Assembly: GCF_011927725.1 (NCBI RefSeq)
Contig: NZ_JAATJC010000001.1
Coordinates: 937,001-1,001,000, forward strand
Direction of reading: 5' to 3'
DNA from: Sphingomonas kaistensis
GTDB taxonomy: Bacteria; Pseudomonadota; Alphaproteobacteria; Sphingomonadales; Sphingomonadaceae
DNA length: 64,000 nucleotides
Both the position numbers and the translations under genes were made by a program. This document shows, piece after piece, positions 1 to 7,230 of this stretch (within the stretch, counting starts at the first letter, position 1; each line of letters opens with the position of its first letter). A model generated the notes under the pieces. That model made no database searches and had not been told where the DNA came from. It was given only the letters and a program-made list of their open reading frames with translations.

Positions 1-1
1 G

Positions 2-334
2 GAGCCGATGAGCGGGCCCGAACTGACCCGCGCGATCCGCGAGCAGCTGGCCTTTGCCGAAGTGCCGGTGATGCTGATCGCCAGCCGGGCCGAGGCCGAT
101 CCGGCGGTCCGCGCCTTCGAAGCGGGGGCCGAGGACGTGATCCTCAAGCCCTTCCACTTCGAGGTGCTGGTCGCCCGGATCGAGCGCCGCCGCGCCGCCG
201 CCGAGCGTGTGGCGTCGATGCGCGCCGACATGAAGGCGATGGACGCCAGGGCCGCGATGAAGGCGATCGAGCTCGGCGAGCTCAAGGACCGGATGTATCA
301 GCTCGAAGCCGAGCGCCGCCGGGTCTCCGCCTAG
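2..334 (+). CDS. Response-regulator receiver protein, 5'-truncated by the window edge
   Basis: The reading frame is open from the first bases of the window, so the true start lies upstream. The visible part begins inside the receiver fold with the segment that follows the phosphoacceptor Asp (EPMSGPEL). It keeps the conserved Lys-Pro-Phe switch (ILKPF, about residue 48 from the ATG at 8). There is no DNA-binding or enzymatic domain after it, only an Ala/Arg/Met-rich helical tail of about 50 residues that may form a coiled coil. It therefore looks like a single-domain CheY-like protein with a helical extension. The phosphorylated Asp itself is not visible. Its stop codon overlaps the convergent galU stop. 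Confidence 0.75.
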   Translation, partial: EPMSGPELTRAIREQLAFAEVPVMLIASRAEADPAVRAFEAGAEDVILKPFHFEVLVARIERRRAAAERVASMRADMKAMDARAAMKAIELGELKDRMYQLEAERRRVSA

Positions 335-1212
335 AGCCCGGCCAGCGCCTCGCGCACCAGCGGGGCGAGGTCCTCGCGCTCCATCGCCAGCTTCAGCGTT
401 GCCAGCACATAGCCGGCGCGGTCGCCGCAATCGTGGCGCACCGCATCGACCTTGACCGCATGGAACGGCTGGGTGCCGATCAGCTTGGCCATTGCGTCGG
501 TCAGCTGGATCTCGCCGCCCGCGCCCGGCTCCTGCGCGTCGAGCAGATCCATCACCTCGGGCTGCAGGATGTAGCGGCCGATGACCCCCAGCCGTGACGG
601 CGCGACCTCGGGCCTGGGCTTCTCGACCAGTCCGAGCACCTCGGTGAGGTTGCCCTCGGACGTGCCGGGCGTGACGATGCCGTAGCTCGCGGTCTTCTCG
701 GCCGCGACTTCCTCGGCACAGACGATGTTGCCGCCGATTCGGTTATAGGCGTCGACCATCTGGCGCAGCGCGCCCGGCGTGCCCGCCATCAGGTCGTCGG
801 GAAGCAGCACCGCGAAGGGCTCGTCGCCGACCACATGGCGGGCGCACCACACCGCATGGCCAAGTCCGAGCGGCTGCTGCTGGCGGACGCTGATCAACTC
901 GCCATAATCGGCGCGGCTCAGCTCCAGCACTTCCAGGCTCTTGCCCTTGGCAGTCATCGTCGCCTCGAGCTCGAACGAGACGTCGAAATAATCGACCAGG
1001 CTCGACTTGCCGCGGCCGGTGACGAAGATCAGCTGCTCGATCCCCGCCTCGCGCGCCTCGTCCACCGCATATTGGATCAGCGGCCGGTCGATCACCGTCA
1101 GCATTTCCTTGGGCATGGTCTTGGTCGCGGGAAGCAGTCGGGTGCCGAGCCCGGCGACTGGGAAAACAGCCTTGCGGACGGGCTTGAAGGTCTGGCTCGG
1201 CGAAGGGCTCAT
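331..1212 (-). CDS. galU: UTP--glucose-1-phosphate uridylyltransferase
   Basis: GalU makes UDP-glucose from UTP and glucose-1-phosphate, the precursor for exopolysaccharide and LPS sugars. The protein is 293 residues, normal for the family. It carries the nucleotidyltransferase start FPVAGLGTRLLPATK (about residues 17-31), then KEML and the DRPLIQYAVDEA segment. The start at 1212 is supported by an AGGAG Shine-Dalgarno about 5 bases upstream. The ATG overlaps the stop of the LptM-like lipoprotein gene by 4 bases, so the two are probably translationally coupled. The 3' end overlaps the convergent receiver gene. Confidence 0.96.
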   Translation of the reverse strand: MSPSPSQTFKPVRKAVFPVAGLGTRLLPATKTMPKEMLTVIDRPLIQYAVDEAREAGIEQLIFVTGRGKSSLVDYFDVSFELEATMTAKGKSLEVLELSRADYGELISVRQQQPLGLGHAVWCARHVVGDEPFAVLLPDDLMAGTPGALRQMVDAYNRIGGNIVCAEEVAAEKTASYGIVTPGTSEGNLTEVLGLVEKPRPEVAPSRLGVIGRYILQPEVMDLLDAQEPGAGGEIQLTDAMAKLIGTQPFHAVKVDAVRHDCGDRAGYVLATLKLAMEREDLAPLVREALAGL

Positions 1213-1580
1213 CGGGGCTCCTGAACTCGTGTCTGGTTGTCGTTGGGCGTAGCGCTGCTGTCGCCCTCGGGTTCCGGGGCGGCCTCGGCCCCGCTCGGCG
1301 GCGGCAGGTCGAAGCGGTCGGGCCGGCGCGGTTCGGACCGGCGCAGGATCTCGTCGACGCGGACCGGGCGGGCGATCGCGGGCGGGGTCAGTAATTGTTC
1401 GGGGGTGGGGGTGACCACCGCCATCTTGGGCTTGACCGGAAGCGAGGCGCCGTCAGCCGGACGCAACTCCCCGGCGCGGCCGCAGGCAGCAAGGGCGAGC
1501 GCCAGCGCCACGGGCAGCAGCCCGCTGGACCTAAGCCCAAGCTTGCGGGATCGGCCGTTCGCGGCCAAGCGCCTGTCCAT
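1209..1580 (-). CDS. Small LptM-like lipoprotein
   Basis: The product is 123 residues. A basic N-terminus and a hydrophobic stretch (LLPVALALAL) end in the lipobox LAAC (Cys about 33), predicting a lipoprotein. The residues after the Cys follow a CGxxGxL pattern (CGRAGEL), as in LptM/YifL-type lipoproteins that assist LptD assembly. The rest is Pro/Arg-rich and low in complexity, including RVDEILRRSEPRRPDRFDLP. A purine-rich Shine-Dalgarno (GAGGAAGAGAG) precedes the start. The start codon overlaps the divergent thioredoxin start codon. The LptM assignment rests on the short motif and size only; a generic lipoprotein of unknown role is the alternative. Confidence 0.65.
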   Translation of the reverse strand: MDRRLAANGRSRKLGLRSSGLLPVALALALAACGRAGELRPADGASLPVKPKMAVVTPTPEQLLTPPAIARPVRVDEILRRSEPRRPDRFDLPPPSGAEAAPEPEGDSSATPNDNQTRVQEPR

Positions 1581-2130
1581 GCGTGCTCTCTTCCTCGCCG
1601 CGGCGCTGGCCGCGTTGCTGACTTCGGGCTGCGATAGGCAAGCCGGGTCCCAAAGTGAAGCCGGGGCGGAGCCCGCGGCCCAGCCAGGCGGTCCCGGCCT
1701 CGACCGGTCGCAAGCCGGCAAGGCGATGCCAGACCTCACCCTCAAGGATGGCGACGGGGAGGACACCAGCCTGTCCGCCGTCGCCGCCGGCAAGCCGCTG
1801 CTGGTCAACCTGTGGGCGACCTGGTGCGCGCCCTGCGTCAAGGAATTGCCGACCCTCGACGCGCTGGCCGGTCGCGGCGGCGTGCCGCAGGTCGTCGCAA
1901 TCAGCCAGGACACCGCCACCCCCGACAAGGTCCGGGCCTTTCTTGCCGACAAGAAGATCGGGCTCGAAGCCTATCAGGACAGCGAGATGGGCCTGTCGAG
2001 CGCGCTCGGCAGCCAGATCCTGCCGACCACGGTCCTCTATGGCTCCGACGGCAAGGAAATCTGGCGCTTCACCGGCGACCTCGACTGGACCGGCGCCAAG
2101 GCGGCCGACCTGCTCAAGGAAGCGCGCTAG
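1579..2130 (+). CDS. TlpA-family thioredoxin-like lipoprotein
   Basis: The product is 183 residues. The N-terminus (MRALFLAAALAALLTSGC) is a lipoprotein signal with Cys at about 18, so the protein should be membrane-anchored and face the periplasm. A thioredoxin fold follows with the redox motif WCAPC at about residues 82-86 and the cis-Pro segment ILPTTVLY. TlpA/ResA-type proteins reduce disulfides, often for cytochrome c or oxidase maturation; the substrate here is unknown. The chosen ATG shares two bases with the divergent lipoprotein start, and no good Shine-Dalgarno is visible. The stop overlaps the convergent phosphatase gene by 4 bases. Confidence 0.88.
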   Translation: MRALFLAAALAALLTSGCDRQAGSQSEAGAEPAAQPGGPGLDRSQAGKAMPDLTLKDGDGEDTSLSAVAAGKPLLVNLWATWCAPCVKELPTLDALAGRGGVPQVVAISQDTATPDKVRAFLADKKIGLEAYQDSEMGLSSALGSQILPTTVLYGSDGKEIWRFTGDLDWTGAKAADLLKEAR

Positions 2131-2606
2131 GGAAGCTTGCTCCGGACCGTGGTCCGCTGCGGACCGCTGATGTGCCAGATGTCGCCGAAGTCCGCGTGGA
2201 CCAAGGGCGCGGGGCGGGTGCCGCCGAGGCCGGCGACGATGTCGGGCACGGTGTTGCTGTGGCCGACCACCAGCACGGTGCCGGTCGATGCCAGCACCTG
2301 CGCGACCAGCGCCGGCGTGTCCTTGGGATCATAGGTCAGCACCGCCGGCTTGAACCGCGCGATGGTCGGCGCCGCAGTGGCGCGGGCGCGGTCGGTGTCG
2401 CTGACCAGCACCACCGTCGGCGGGTCCTTGGCCAGCCAGTCCGCCACCTTGTCGGCGTTGCGCAGTCCTTCGGCGGTCAATTGGGCGTTGGGCACGCCTT
2501 CGACCGTGTTGAGATGGCGCATGACGTAGATGTTGGGCACCGGCCTTGCCGGCACGGTGGCGCAGCCGGCCAGCGCCAGCATCAGCAGGGCGAGGAGCGC
2601 GCGCAT
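2127..2606 (-). CDS. Histidine phosphatase (phosphoglycerate mutase-like) lipoprotein
   Basis: The product is 159 residues. A lipoprotein signal peptide ([15 protein letters not shown]) anchors a small histidine-phosphatase domain. The catalytic Arg-His appears as VMRHLNT (about residues 28-34), and the second His lies in VVGHSNTVPDI (about 113-123). The family transfers phosphate through the first His; the substrate cannot be told from the sequence. The ATG overlaps the dapD stop by one base, making this the last gene of the HAD-dapD-phosphatase operon. The lipid anchor suggests a periplasmic role unlike that of its cytoplasmic neighbours. Confidence 0.88.
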   Translation of the reverse strand: MRALLALLMLALAGCATVPARPVPNIYVMRHLNTVEGVPNAQLTAEGLRNADKVADWLAKDPPTVVLVSDTDRARATAAPTIARFKPAVLTYDPKDTPALVAQVLASTGTVLVVGHSNTVPDIVAGLGGTRPAPLVHADFGDIWHISGPQRTTVRSKLP

Positions 2607-3427
2607 CAGTCCCTCAACAGCTCGTTGATCCCGGTCTTGGAGCGGGTCTTCTCGTCCACCGTCTTGACGATCACCGCGCAGGCGAGGCTCGGGCCGCCGT
2701 CCTTGCCCGGCAGGGTGCCCGGCACCACCACCGAATAGGCCGGCACCCGGCCATAGCTGATGGCGCCGCTGGCCCGATCGACGATCTTGGTCGACGCGCC
2801 AAGGAATACGCCCATGCTGATCACGCTGCCGCGCTCGACCACCACGCCTTCGGCGACCTCGCTGCGGGCACCGATGAAGCAATCGTCCTCGATGATCACC
2901 GGCCCGGCCTGCAGTGGCTCGAGCACGCCGCCGATCCCCGTCCCGCCCGAGATATGGACGTTCTTGCCGATCTGGGCGCAGCTGCCGACGGTCGCCCAGG
3001 TGTCGATCATCGTACCTTCGCCGACATAGGCGCCGAGGTTGACGAAGCTCGGCATCAGCACCGCGCCCGGCGCGATGTAGGCGCCGCGGCGGACAATCGC
3101 GCCCGGCACCACGCGGAAGCCGCGGGTGGCGAATTCCTGCGCGTCCCAGCCGGCGAACTTGCTCGGCACCTTGTCCCACCACTTCGCGCCGCCGGGGCCG
3201 CCCGGGATCGCTTCCATGGGATAGAGGCGGAAGCTCAGCAGGACCGCTTTCTTCAGCCACTGGTTGATGATCCAGCCGTCCGGGCCCGGCTCCGCGACCC
3301 GCTCCTGGCCGCTGTCGAGCAGCATCAGCGCCCGTGCAACCGCTTCGCTGACCTCGCCCGAGGTGTCGGGCCCGACCGTGTCGCGGGCTTCCCACGCGCT
3401 GTCGATGATGGCGGCAAGGTCGGTCAT
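2606..3427 (-). CDS. dapD: 2,3,4,5-tetrahydropyridine-2,6-dicarboxylate N-succinyltransferase
   Basis: DapD transfers a succinyl group from succinyl-CoA to tetrahydrodipicolinate, a step of the succinylase route to meso-diaminopimelate and lysine. The protein is 273 residues, the usual length. It has the N-terminal helical part ([18 protein letters not shown]) and a left-handed beta-helix of hexapeptide repeats, including [20 protein letters not shown], then [15 protein letters not shown] and the C-terminal NELLRD. Its start overlaps the upstream HAD gene as ATGA, and its stop overlaps the phosphatase start as TGATG, so all three appear to be co-translated. Confidence 0.97.
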   Translation of the reverse strand: MTDLAAIIDSAWEARDTVGPDTSGEVSEAVARALMLLDSGQERVAEPGPDGWIINQWLKKAVLLSFRLYPMEAIPGGPGGAKWWDKVPSKFAGWDAQEFATRGFRVVPGAIVRRGAYIAPGAVLMPSFVNLGAYVGEGTMIDTWATVGSCAQIGKNVHISGGTGIGGVLEPLQAGPVIIEDDCFIGARSEVAEGVVVERGSVISMGVFLGASTKIVDRASGAISYGRVPAYSVVVPGTLPGKDGGPSLACAVIVKTVDEKTRSKTGINELLRD

Positions 3428-4116
3428 TGGTCCTCCAGAAGCTCGTCCAGCCAGTCCGCGACGTCCGCGATGCGAAGGTCGACATGGCCCGGGTCGAAAT
3501 CGTGATTGCCACGCTCGGAGCCATTGTCCACCCACACGGTGGTCATCCCGAGCGCCTTTGCCGGGCGCAGGTTCTGCGCCATGTCCTCGACCATGCAGGC
3601 GGTCGCGGGGTCGATGCCGAACTGGCGGCACAGCAGTTCGTAGCCGTGCGCCTGCGGCTTGGGTCTGAGCTCGCAGGCGTGGATGTCGTGGAGATGCTCG
3701 AACTGGTCGCCGATCCCGATCCGCTCCAGCACCCGCCGGGCATAGGGCGCGTCGCCGTTGGTGAAGACGAACTTGCGCCCGGGAAGCCGCCCGAGGCCGG
3801 CCGCGAGGCGGTGGTTGGTGCCGACCCGGTCGAGCGCAATGTCGTGCACGTCGTCGAGGAAGTGGTGGGGATCGACCCCATGCTCCTTCATCAGCCCGGC
3901 AAGCGTGGTGCCGTGGGTGTGGAAATGATGCTTCTGGATCCGCTTCGCCTCGGCCGCCTCGACGCCCAGCAGGCGCTGGATGTAGGCGCCCATCCGCTCG
4001 TCGATCAACGCGAACAGGCCGGTGGAGGCCGGATACAGGCAATTGTCGAGGTCGAAGATCCACGTCTCGACCCGCTCGAACGGCGGCGGTAACCGGAAAG
4101 GGACTGCGGCTGCCAT
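3424..4116 (-). CDS. Pyrimidine 5'-nucleotidase, HAD superfamily
   Basis: The product is 230 residues. It has the HAD nucleophile motif [10 protein letters not shown] (about residues 19-28; the first Asp is the nucleophile), a helical cap, the motif II segment FVFTNGD and the motif III/IV region MVEDMAQNL. The pattern matches the SDT1/PHM8-like pyrimidine 5'-nucleotidases, which remove phosphate from UMP/CMP-type substrates; exact specificity is inferred. It is the first gene of the dapD operon and overlaps dapD by 4 bases (ATGA). The role of a nucleotidase in a lysine/peptidoglycan operon is unclear. Confidence 0.88.
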   Translation of the reverse strand: MAAAVPFRLPPPFERVETWIFDLDNCLYPASTGLFALIDERMGAYIQRLLGVEAAEAKRIQKHHFHTHGTTLAGLMKEHGVDPHHFLDDVHDIALDRVGTNHRLAAGLGRLPGRKFVFTNGDAPYARRVLERIGIGDQFEHLHDIHACELRPKPQAHGYELLCRQFGIDPATACMVEDMAQNLRPAKALGMTTVWVDNGSERGNHDFDPGHVDLRIADVADWLDELLEDQ

Positions 4117-4227
4117 GATGCCTGCGCCGCTAGACCGGATCGCTTCGTCAGCAAAGCGAAAGGATTCTTCAACTATATCATGCTATTGAAATATTGAGCG
4201 AATCTAACGGTTTGTGAAAGGTTGCGG

Positions 4228-6525
4228 ATGGCGAAGGCGCTTGTTGGATCGGCTGCAACCCTGGCCCTGCTGAGCCTGTCCGCGTGCGGCGGCGGCGGCG
4301 GCGGACCGGTCGCTTCCACCCCGGCACCGCCGACCAGCACCGCGCCCGTGACTCCGACCCCGGCCCCGACCACCCCAGCGCCGGCCCCGACGGTCGCCGC
4401 GATCAACTACAACACCACCGAATATCAGCGCTCCAACGCCGCCACCTCGTCGGGTGCGATCGCCGCCTACCATGCCGGCGCCACCGGCAAGAACGTCAAG
4501 GTCGCGGTGATCGACAGCGGCATCAATCCCGACGTCGGCGAGTTCGCCGGGCGGATCGACGCCGCGAGCCGCGATGTCGCGGGCAGCCGCGGGCTGGGCG
4601 ACGATTCGGGCCATGGCTCCGCCGCCGCCGGGGTGATCGCCGCCAACCGCAACGGCAGCGGCACCCACGGTGTCGCCTTCGATTCGACCCTGCTGGTCTA
4701 TCGCGCCGACACCCCGGGCAGCTGCACCGACACCGAAGGCGATGGTTGCTCGTTCTCCGACTATAATATCGCGCGGGGCATGGACGCCGCGGTCGCGGCC
4801 GGGGCCAAGGTCGTCAATCTCAGCCTCGGCGGCTCGGCACCCGGAACCAGCCTCCTCAACTCGATGCGGGCCGCGGTGACCGCGGGCGTGGTGATCGTGA
4901 TCTCGGCCGGCAATGACGGCGACAAGCCCGAAGGCGTCGACGCCGACCCGTTCGCCGCCGTCCCCGCCAGCCGCTTCCCGACCCAGGTGATCGTCGCCGG
5001 CGCGCTCGGCACCATGACCAGCAGCGGAACGGTCGGGCTCGATCAATTGTCGAGCTTCAGCAATCGCGCGGGGATCGCCGCCAACAACTACCTTGGCGCG
5101 ATCGGCGCGGGGGTCCGCACCGTCGACCAGAACGGCAATGAAAGCCGGTGGAGCGGCACCAGCTTTTCCGCTCCGACCATAAGCGGCGCCGCGGCGCTGC
5201 TCGCCTCGGCCTTTCCCAACCTGTCGGGCGCGCAGATCGTCGATATCCTGTTCAAGAGCGCCGACGACCTCGGCGCGACCGGCACCGACAGCATCTTCGG
5301 CCGCGGCCGCCTGAACGTCACCCGGGCGATGCAGCCGATCGGAACGGTGTCACTGGCCGGCAGCAGCGAGGCCATTTCCAGCACCGGGTCGGACGCACCG
5401 GCCGCGGCGGGCGATGCGCCGGTCGGCACCGCGAGCATCGGTGCGGTGATCCTCGACGGCTATTCGCGCGCCTTCGCGGTCGACCTTGCCCGGACCATCC
5501 GAACCGCGCCGCGGACCGAGCCGCTTCACCGCGCGCTCGGCGGTACCCTCCGCGCCGGCGGGGCGGGGGCGGGGCCGCTCAGCATCATGATGACCGTCGC
5601 CGAACGCAGCGACGGCAAGGGCTATCTCCTCGGCCAGGCCGGCATCGGCCCCGAGGACCTGCGCAGGGCGCGGCTGGTGGCCGGGTCGGCGGTGGCGCGG
5701 ATCGACCGGAAGACCGCGGTGGCGTTCGGTTATGCCGAGGGCGCCAAGGCGATGGAGCGGCGCCTGTCGGGCGTGTCCAGCGGCTCATTCCTGATCGCCC
5801 GCGACGTTTCCGGCAATCCCGGCTTCGATGCCGAGCGCGGCAGCTCGATCGCGCTTCGCCGCGACCTCGGAAAGGCGGCGCTGACCATCAGCGGCGAGAC
5901 CGGCGAAGTGACCGGCGAGCAGCGCACCCTGGCGTTCGGCTCGCCCTATCGCTGGACCGCGTTCAGCCTCGACCGCAGCTTGGGCAGGCAATGGCTGTCG
6001 CTCGGCCTCGGCCGACTGGAGGAAGAGCGCAGCCTGCTTGGCGGGCGGATGGACGGCCTGCTCGGCGGCGGCGGCGCGGCGACCACCTTCCTCGATCTCG
6101 AGGCACGCCGCGACCTTGGCGCCGGATGGAGCGCGGGAATGACCGCGCGGCGCGGCTGGACCCGGTTCGCGGGCGGCAGCTTCACCACCGGCGCCTATGC
6201 GGTGGACGTCGCCGCAAGCGACCTGCTGGGCGACGGCGACCGCTTCGGAGTGCGCCTGTCGCAGCCGCTGCGGATCGATGGCGGCGGCTTCGCGATGAGC
6301 CTTCCGACCTCGTTCGATTATGCCGGCATGACCCCTGGCTACAGCATCGTCCGTTCGAGCATGGTCCCGCGCGGCCGCGAGCTGGACGCGGAGCTGAGCT
6401 ACGGCCGGCGCTGGCTCGGCAACGGCTGGGTCAGCGGTAACCTGTTCACCCGCCTGCAGCCCGACCACATCCGGGCCGCGGCGCCCGACACCGGCGCCGC
6501 CGTCAGATTTTCGCTCGGATTCTGA
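4228..6525 (+). CDS. S8 (subtilisin-like) serine protease with lipoprotein signal and autotransporter-like C-terminus
   Basis: The product is 765 residues. The N-terminus carries a lipobox (SLSAC, Cys 20) followed by six glycines and a Pro/Thr-rich linker to about residue 55. The subtilisin triad is intact: Asp96 in VAVIDSG, His129 in DSGHGSAAAG and Ser312 in SGTSFSAP. The C-terminal ~300 residues are beta-strand-like with alternating hydrophobics and end in Phe, as expected for an outer-membrane barrel. The family exports the protease to the cell surface. ATG 4228 is preferred over an in-frame TTG at 4222 because AAAGG lies 6 bases before the ATG. The upstream gap is unusually AT-rich and probably holds the promoter. 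Confidence 0.9.
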   Translation: MAKALVGSAATLALLSLSACGGGGGGPVASTPAPPTSTAPVTPTPAPTTPAPAPTVAAINYNTTEYQRSNAATSSGAIAAYHAGATGKNVKVAVIDSGINPDVGEFAGRIDAASRDVAGSRGLGDDSGHGSAAAGVIAANRNGSGTHGVAFDSTLLVYRADTPGSCTDTEGDGCSFSDYNIARGMDAAVAAGAKVVNLSLGGSAPGTSLLNSMRAAVTAGVVIVISAGNDGDKPEGVDADPFAAVPASRFPTQVIVAGALGTMTSSGTVGLDQLSSFSNRAGIAANNYLGAIGAGVRTVDQNGNESRWSGTSFSAPTISGAAALLASAFPNLSGAQIVDILFKSADDLGATGTDSIFGRGRLNVTRAMQPIGTVSLAGSSEAISSTGSDAPAAAGDAPVGTASIGAVILDGYSRAFAVDLARTIRTAPRTEPLHRALGGTLRAGGAGAGPLSIMMTVAERSDGKGYLLGQAGIGPEDLRRARLVAGSAVARIDRKTAVAFGYAEGAKAMERRLSGVSSGSFLIARDVSGNPGFDAERGSSIALRRDLGKAALTISGETGEVTGEQRTLAFGSPYRWTAFSLDRSLGRQWLSLGLGRLEEERSLLGGRMDGLLGGGGAATTFLDLEARRDLGAGWSAGMTARRGWTRFAGGSFTTGAYAVDVAASDLLGDGDRFGVRLSQPLRIDGGGFAMSLPTSFDYAGMTPGYSIVRSSMVPRGRELDAELSYGRRWLGNGWVSGNLFTRLQPDHIRAAAPDTGAAVRFSLGF

Positions 6526-6571
6526 GCGGCTTTAACGCGCCCGCAATGCTCGGCCGCTAGTTCTTGGTTCC

Positions 6572-6799
6572 ATGGACAGGGAGGCAAGCAGCGCCGCCGC
6601 CAAGCGCGAGCGGATCAAGGCGATCAGCCGGACGGTGCACAGCATCCCGGTCGAGGAAGGGGGCCAGTTGCGCCCGCCAAAGCCCGCGCCTGCACCCGAA
6701 CCGCCGACGCGCTCCTGGGCCGCGATCGCCGCGGGCGGGGTCGGCGTATTGTCGCTAGGCTTTCTTGCCGGCCTGCTCGCAAGCCGCCGCCGCGCCTGA
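6572..6799 (+). CDS. Small membrane-anchored protein of unknown function
   Basis: The product is 75 residues and no family is recognised. The N-terminal ~45 residues are charged and Pro-rich. A single hydrophobic segment (AAIAAGGVGVLSLGFLAGLL, about 50-69) is followed by a basic tail (ASRRRA). This suggests a C-terminal membrane anchor with positive residues kept in the cytoplasm. It lies between the S8 protease and a convergent small secreted protein. No strong Shine-Dalgarno is visible before the ATG. Confidence 0.6.
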   Translation: MDREASSAAAKRERIKAISRTVHSIPVEEGGQLRPPKPAPAPEPPTRSWAAIAAGGVGVLSLGFLAGLLASRRRA

Positions 6800-7144
6800 T
6801 TATCGCGCGGCGCGCACCGCGCTCCAGTTGAACAGGAAATTGCGATGCTCGGCCCAGGTCTGGCCGGTCGCCGTGGCGCCGGTCAGGCACACCGTGGAAT
6901 GATAGGGCCCAGCGCCATCGGTGGTGCGGAAGCTGGCGCAGAGCCGGCCACGATCCCGCTTCCACCGCCCGGCCTGGATCTCGCTGTTGTAGAAGCTGCC
7001 CTTGACCGTCCCATCGGCGGCGAGGGTAAGCTCCATCGGCTGGGTGTAGGGCTTGCCCGGTTCGCTCGACAGGTCGACCGTCCACTTGCCGTCGAGGGTG
7101 GCAGGGGCCTGCACGGCGGCGGCGAGGAGGAGGAGGCTGAACAT
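6800..7144 (-). CDS. Small secreted protein of unknown function
   Basis: The product is 114 residues. A short hydrophobic N-terminus (MFSLLLLAAAVQAPA) looks like a Sec signal peptide, probably cleaved near residue 14. The mature part resembles a small beta-rich domain (LDGKWTVDLS, ADGTVKGSFYNSEI) with two Cys that could form a disulfide in the periplasm. The pattern of a 'GKW' strand followed by 'DGTVKGSFYN' suggests a lipocalin-like or ligand-binding beta barrel, but no named family is recognised. Its start region overlaps no other gene and faces the PLP enzyme gene divergently. Confidence 0.65.
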   Translation of the reverse strand: MFSLLLLAAAVQAPATLDGKWTVDLSSEPGKPYTQPMELTLAADGTVKGSFYNSEIQAGRWKRDRGRLCASFRTTDGAGPYHSTVCLTGATATGQTWAEHRNFLFNWSAVRAAR

Positions 7145-7230
7145 GGCTCATCCTGTCAAGGCGGACGGGTCGACGCAATCCGTCACCGCCTCGCTGGCGC
7201 CGCTGGTCCACGTCGGCTAGGGGCCCGCTC

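Noticed and set aside
1237..1578. Upstream extension of the TlpA-like gene
   Set aside because: The extra residues are Ser/Gly/Arg-rich with no conserved sequence, and the signal peptide fits only the start at 1579.
7143..7220. 25-codon ORF with a GAGGAGGAGG sequence before it, ahead of the cystathionine gamma-synthase gene
   Set aside because: The apparent Shine-Dalgarno is the complement of Leu codons of the opposite gene's signal peptide; the ORF is short with no run of regulatory codons (Met, Cys). I do not call a leader peptide.
7145..7230. Possible SAM-type riboswitch before the PLP enzyme
   Set aside because: No conserved core motif or pseudoknot pattern could be recognised in the 86 bases.
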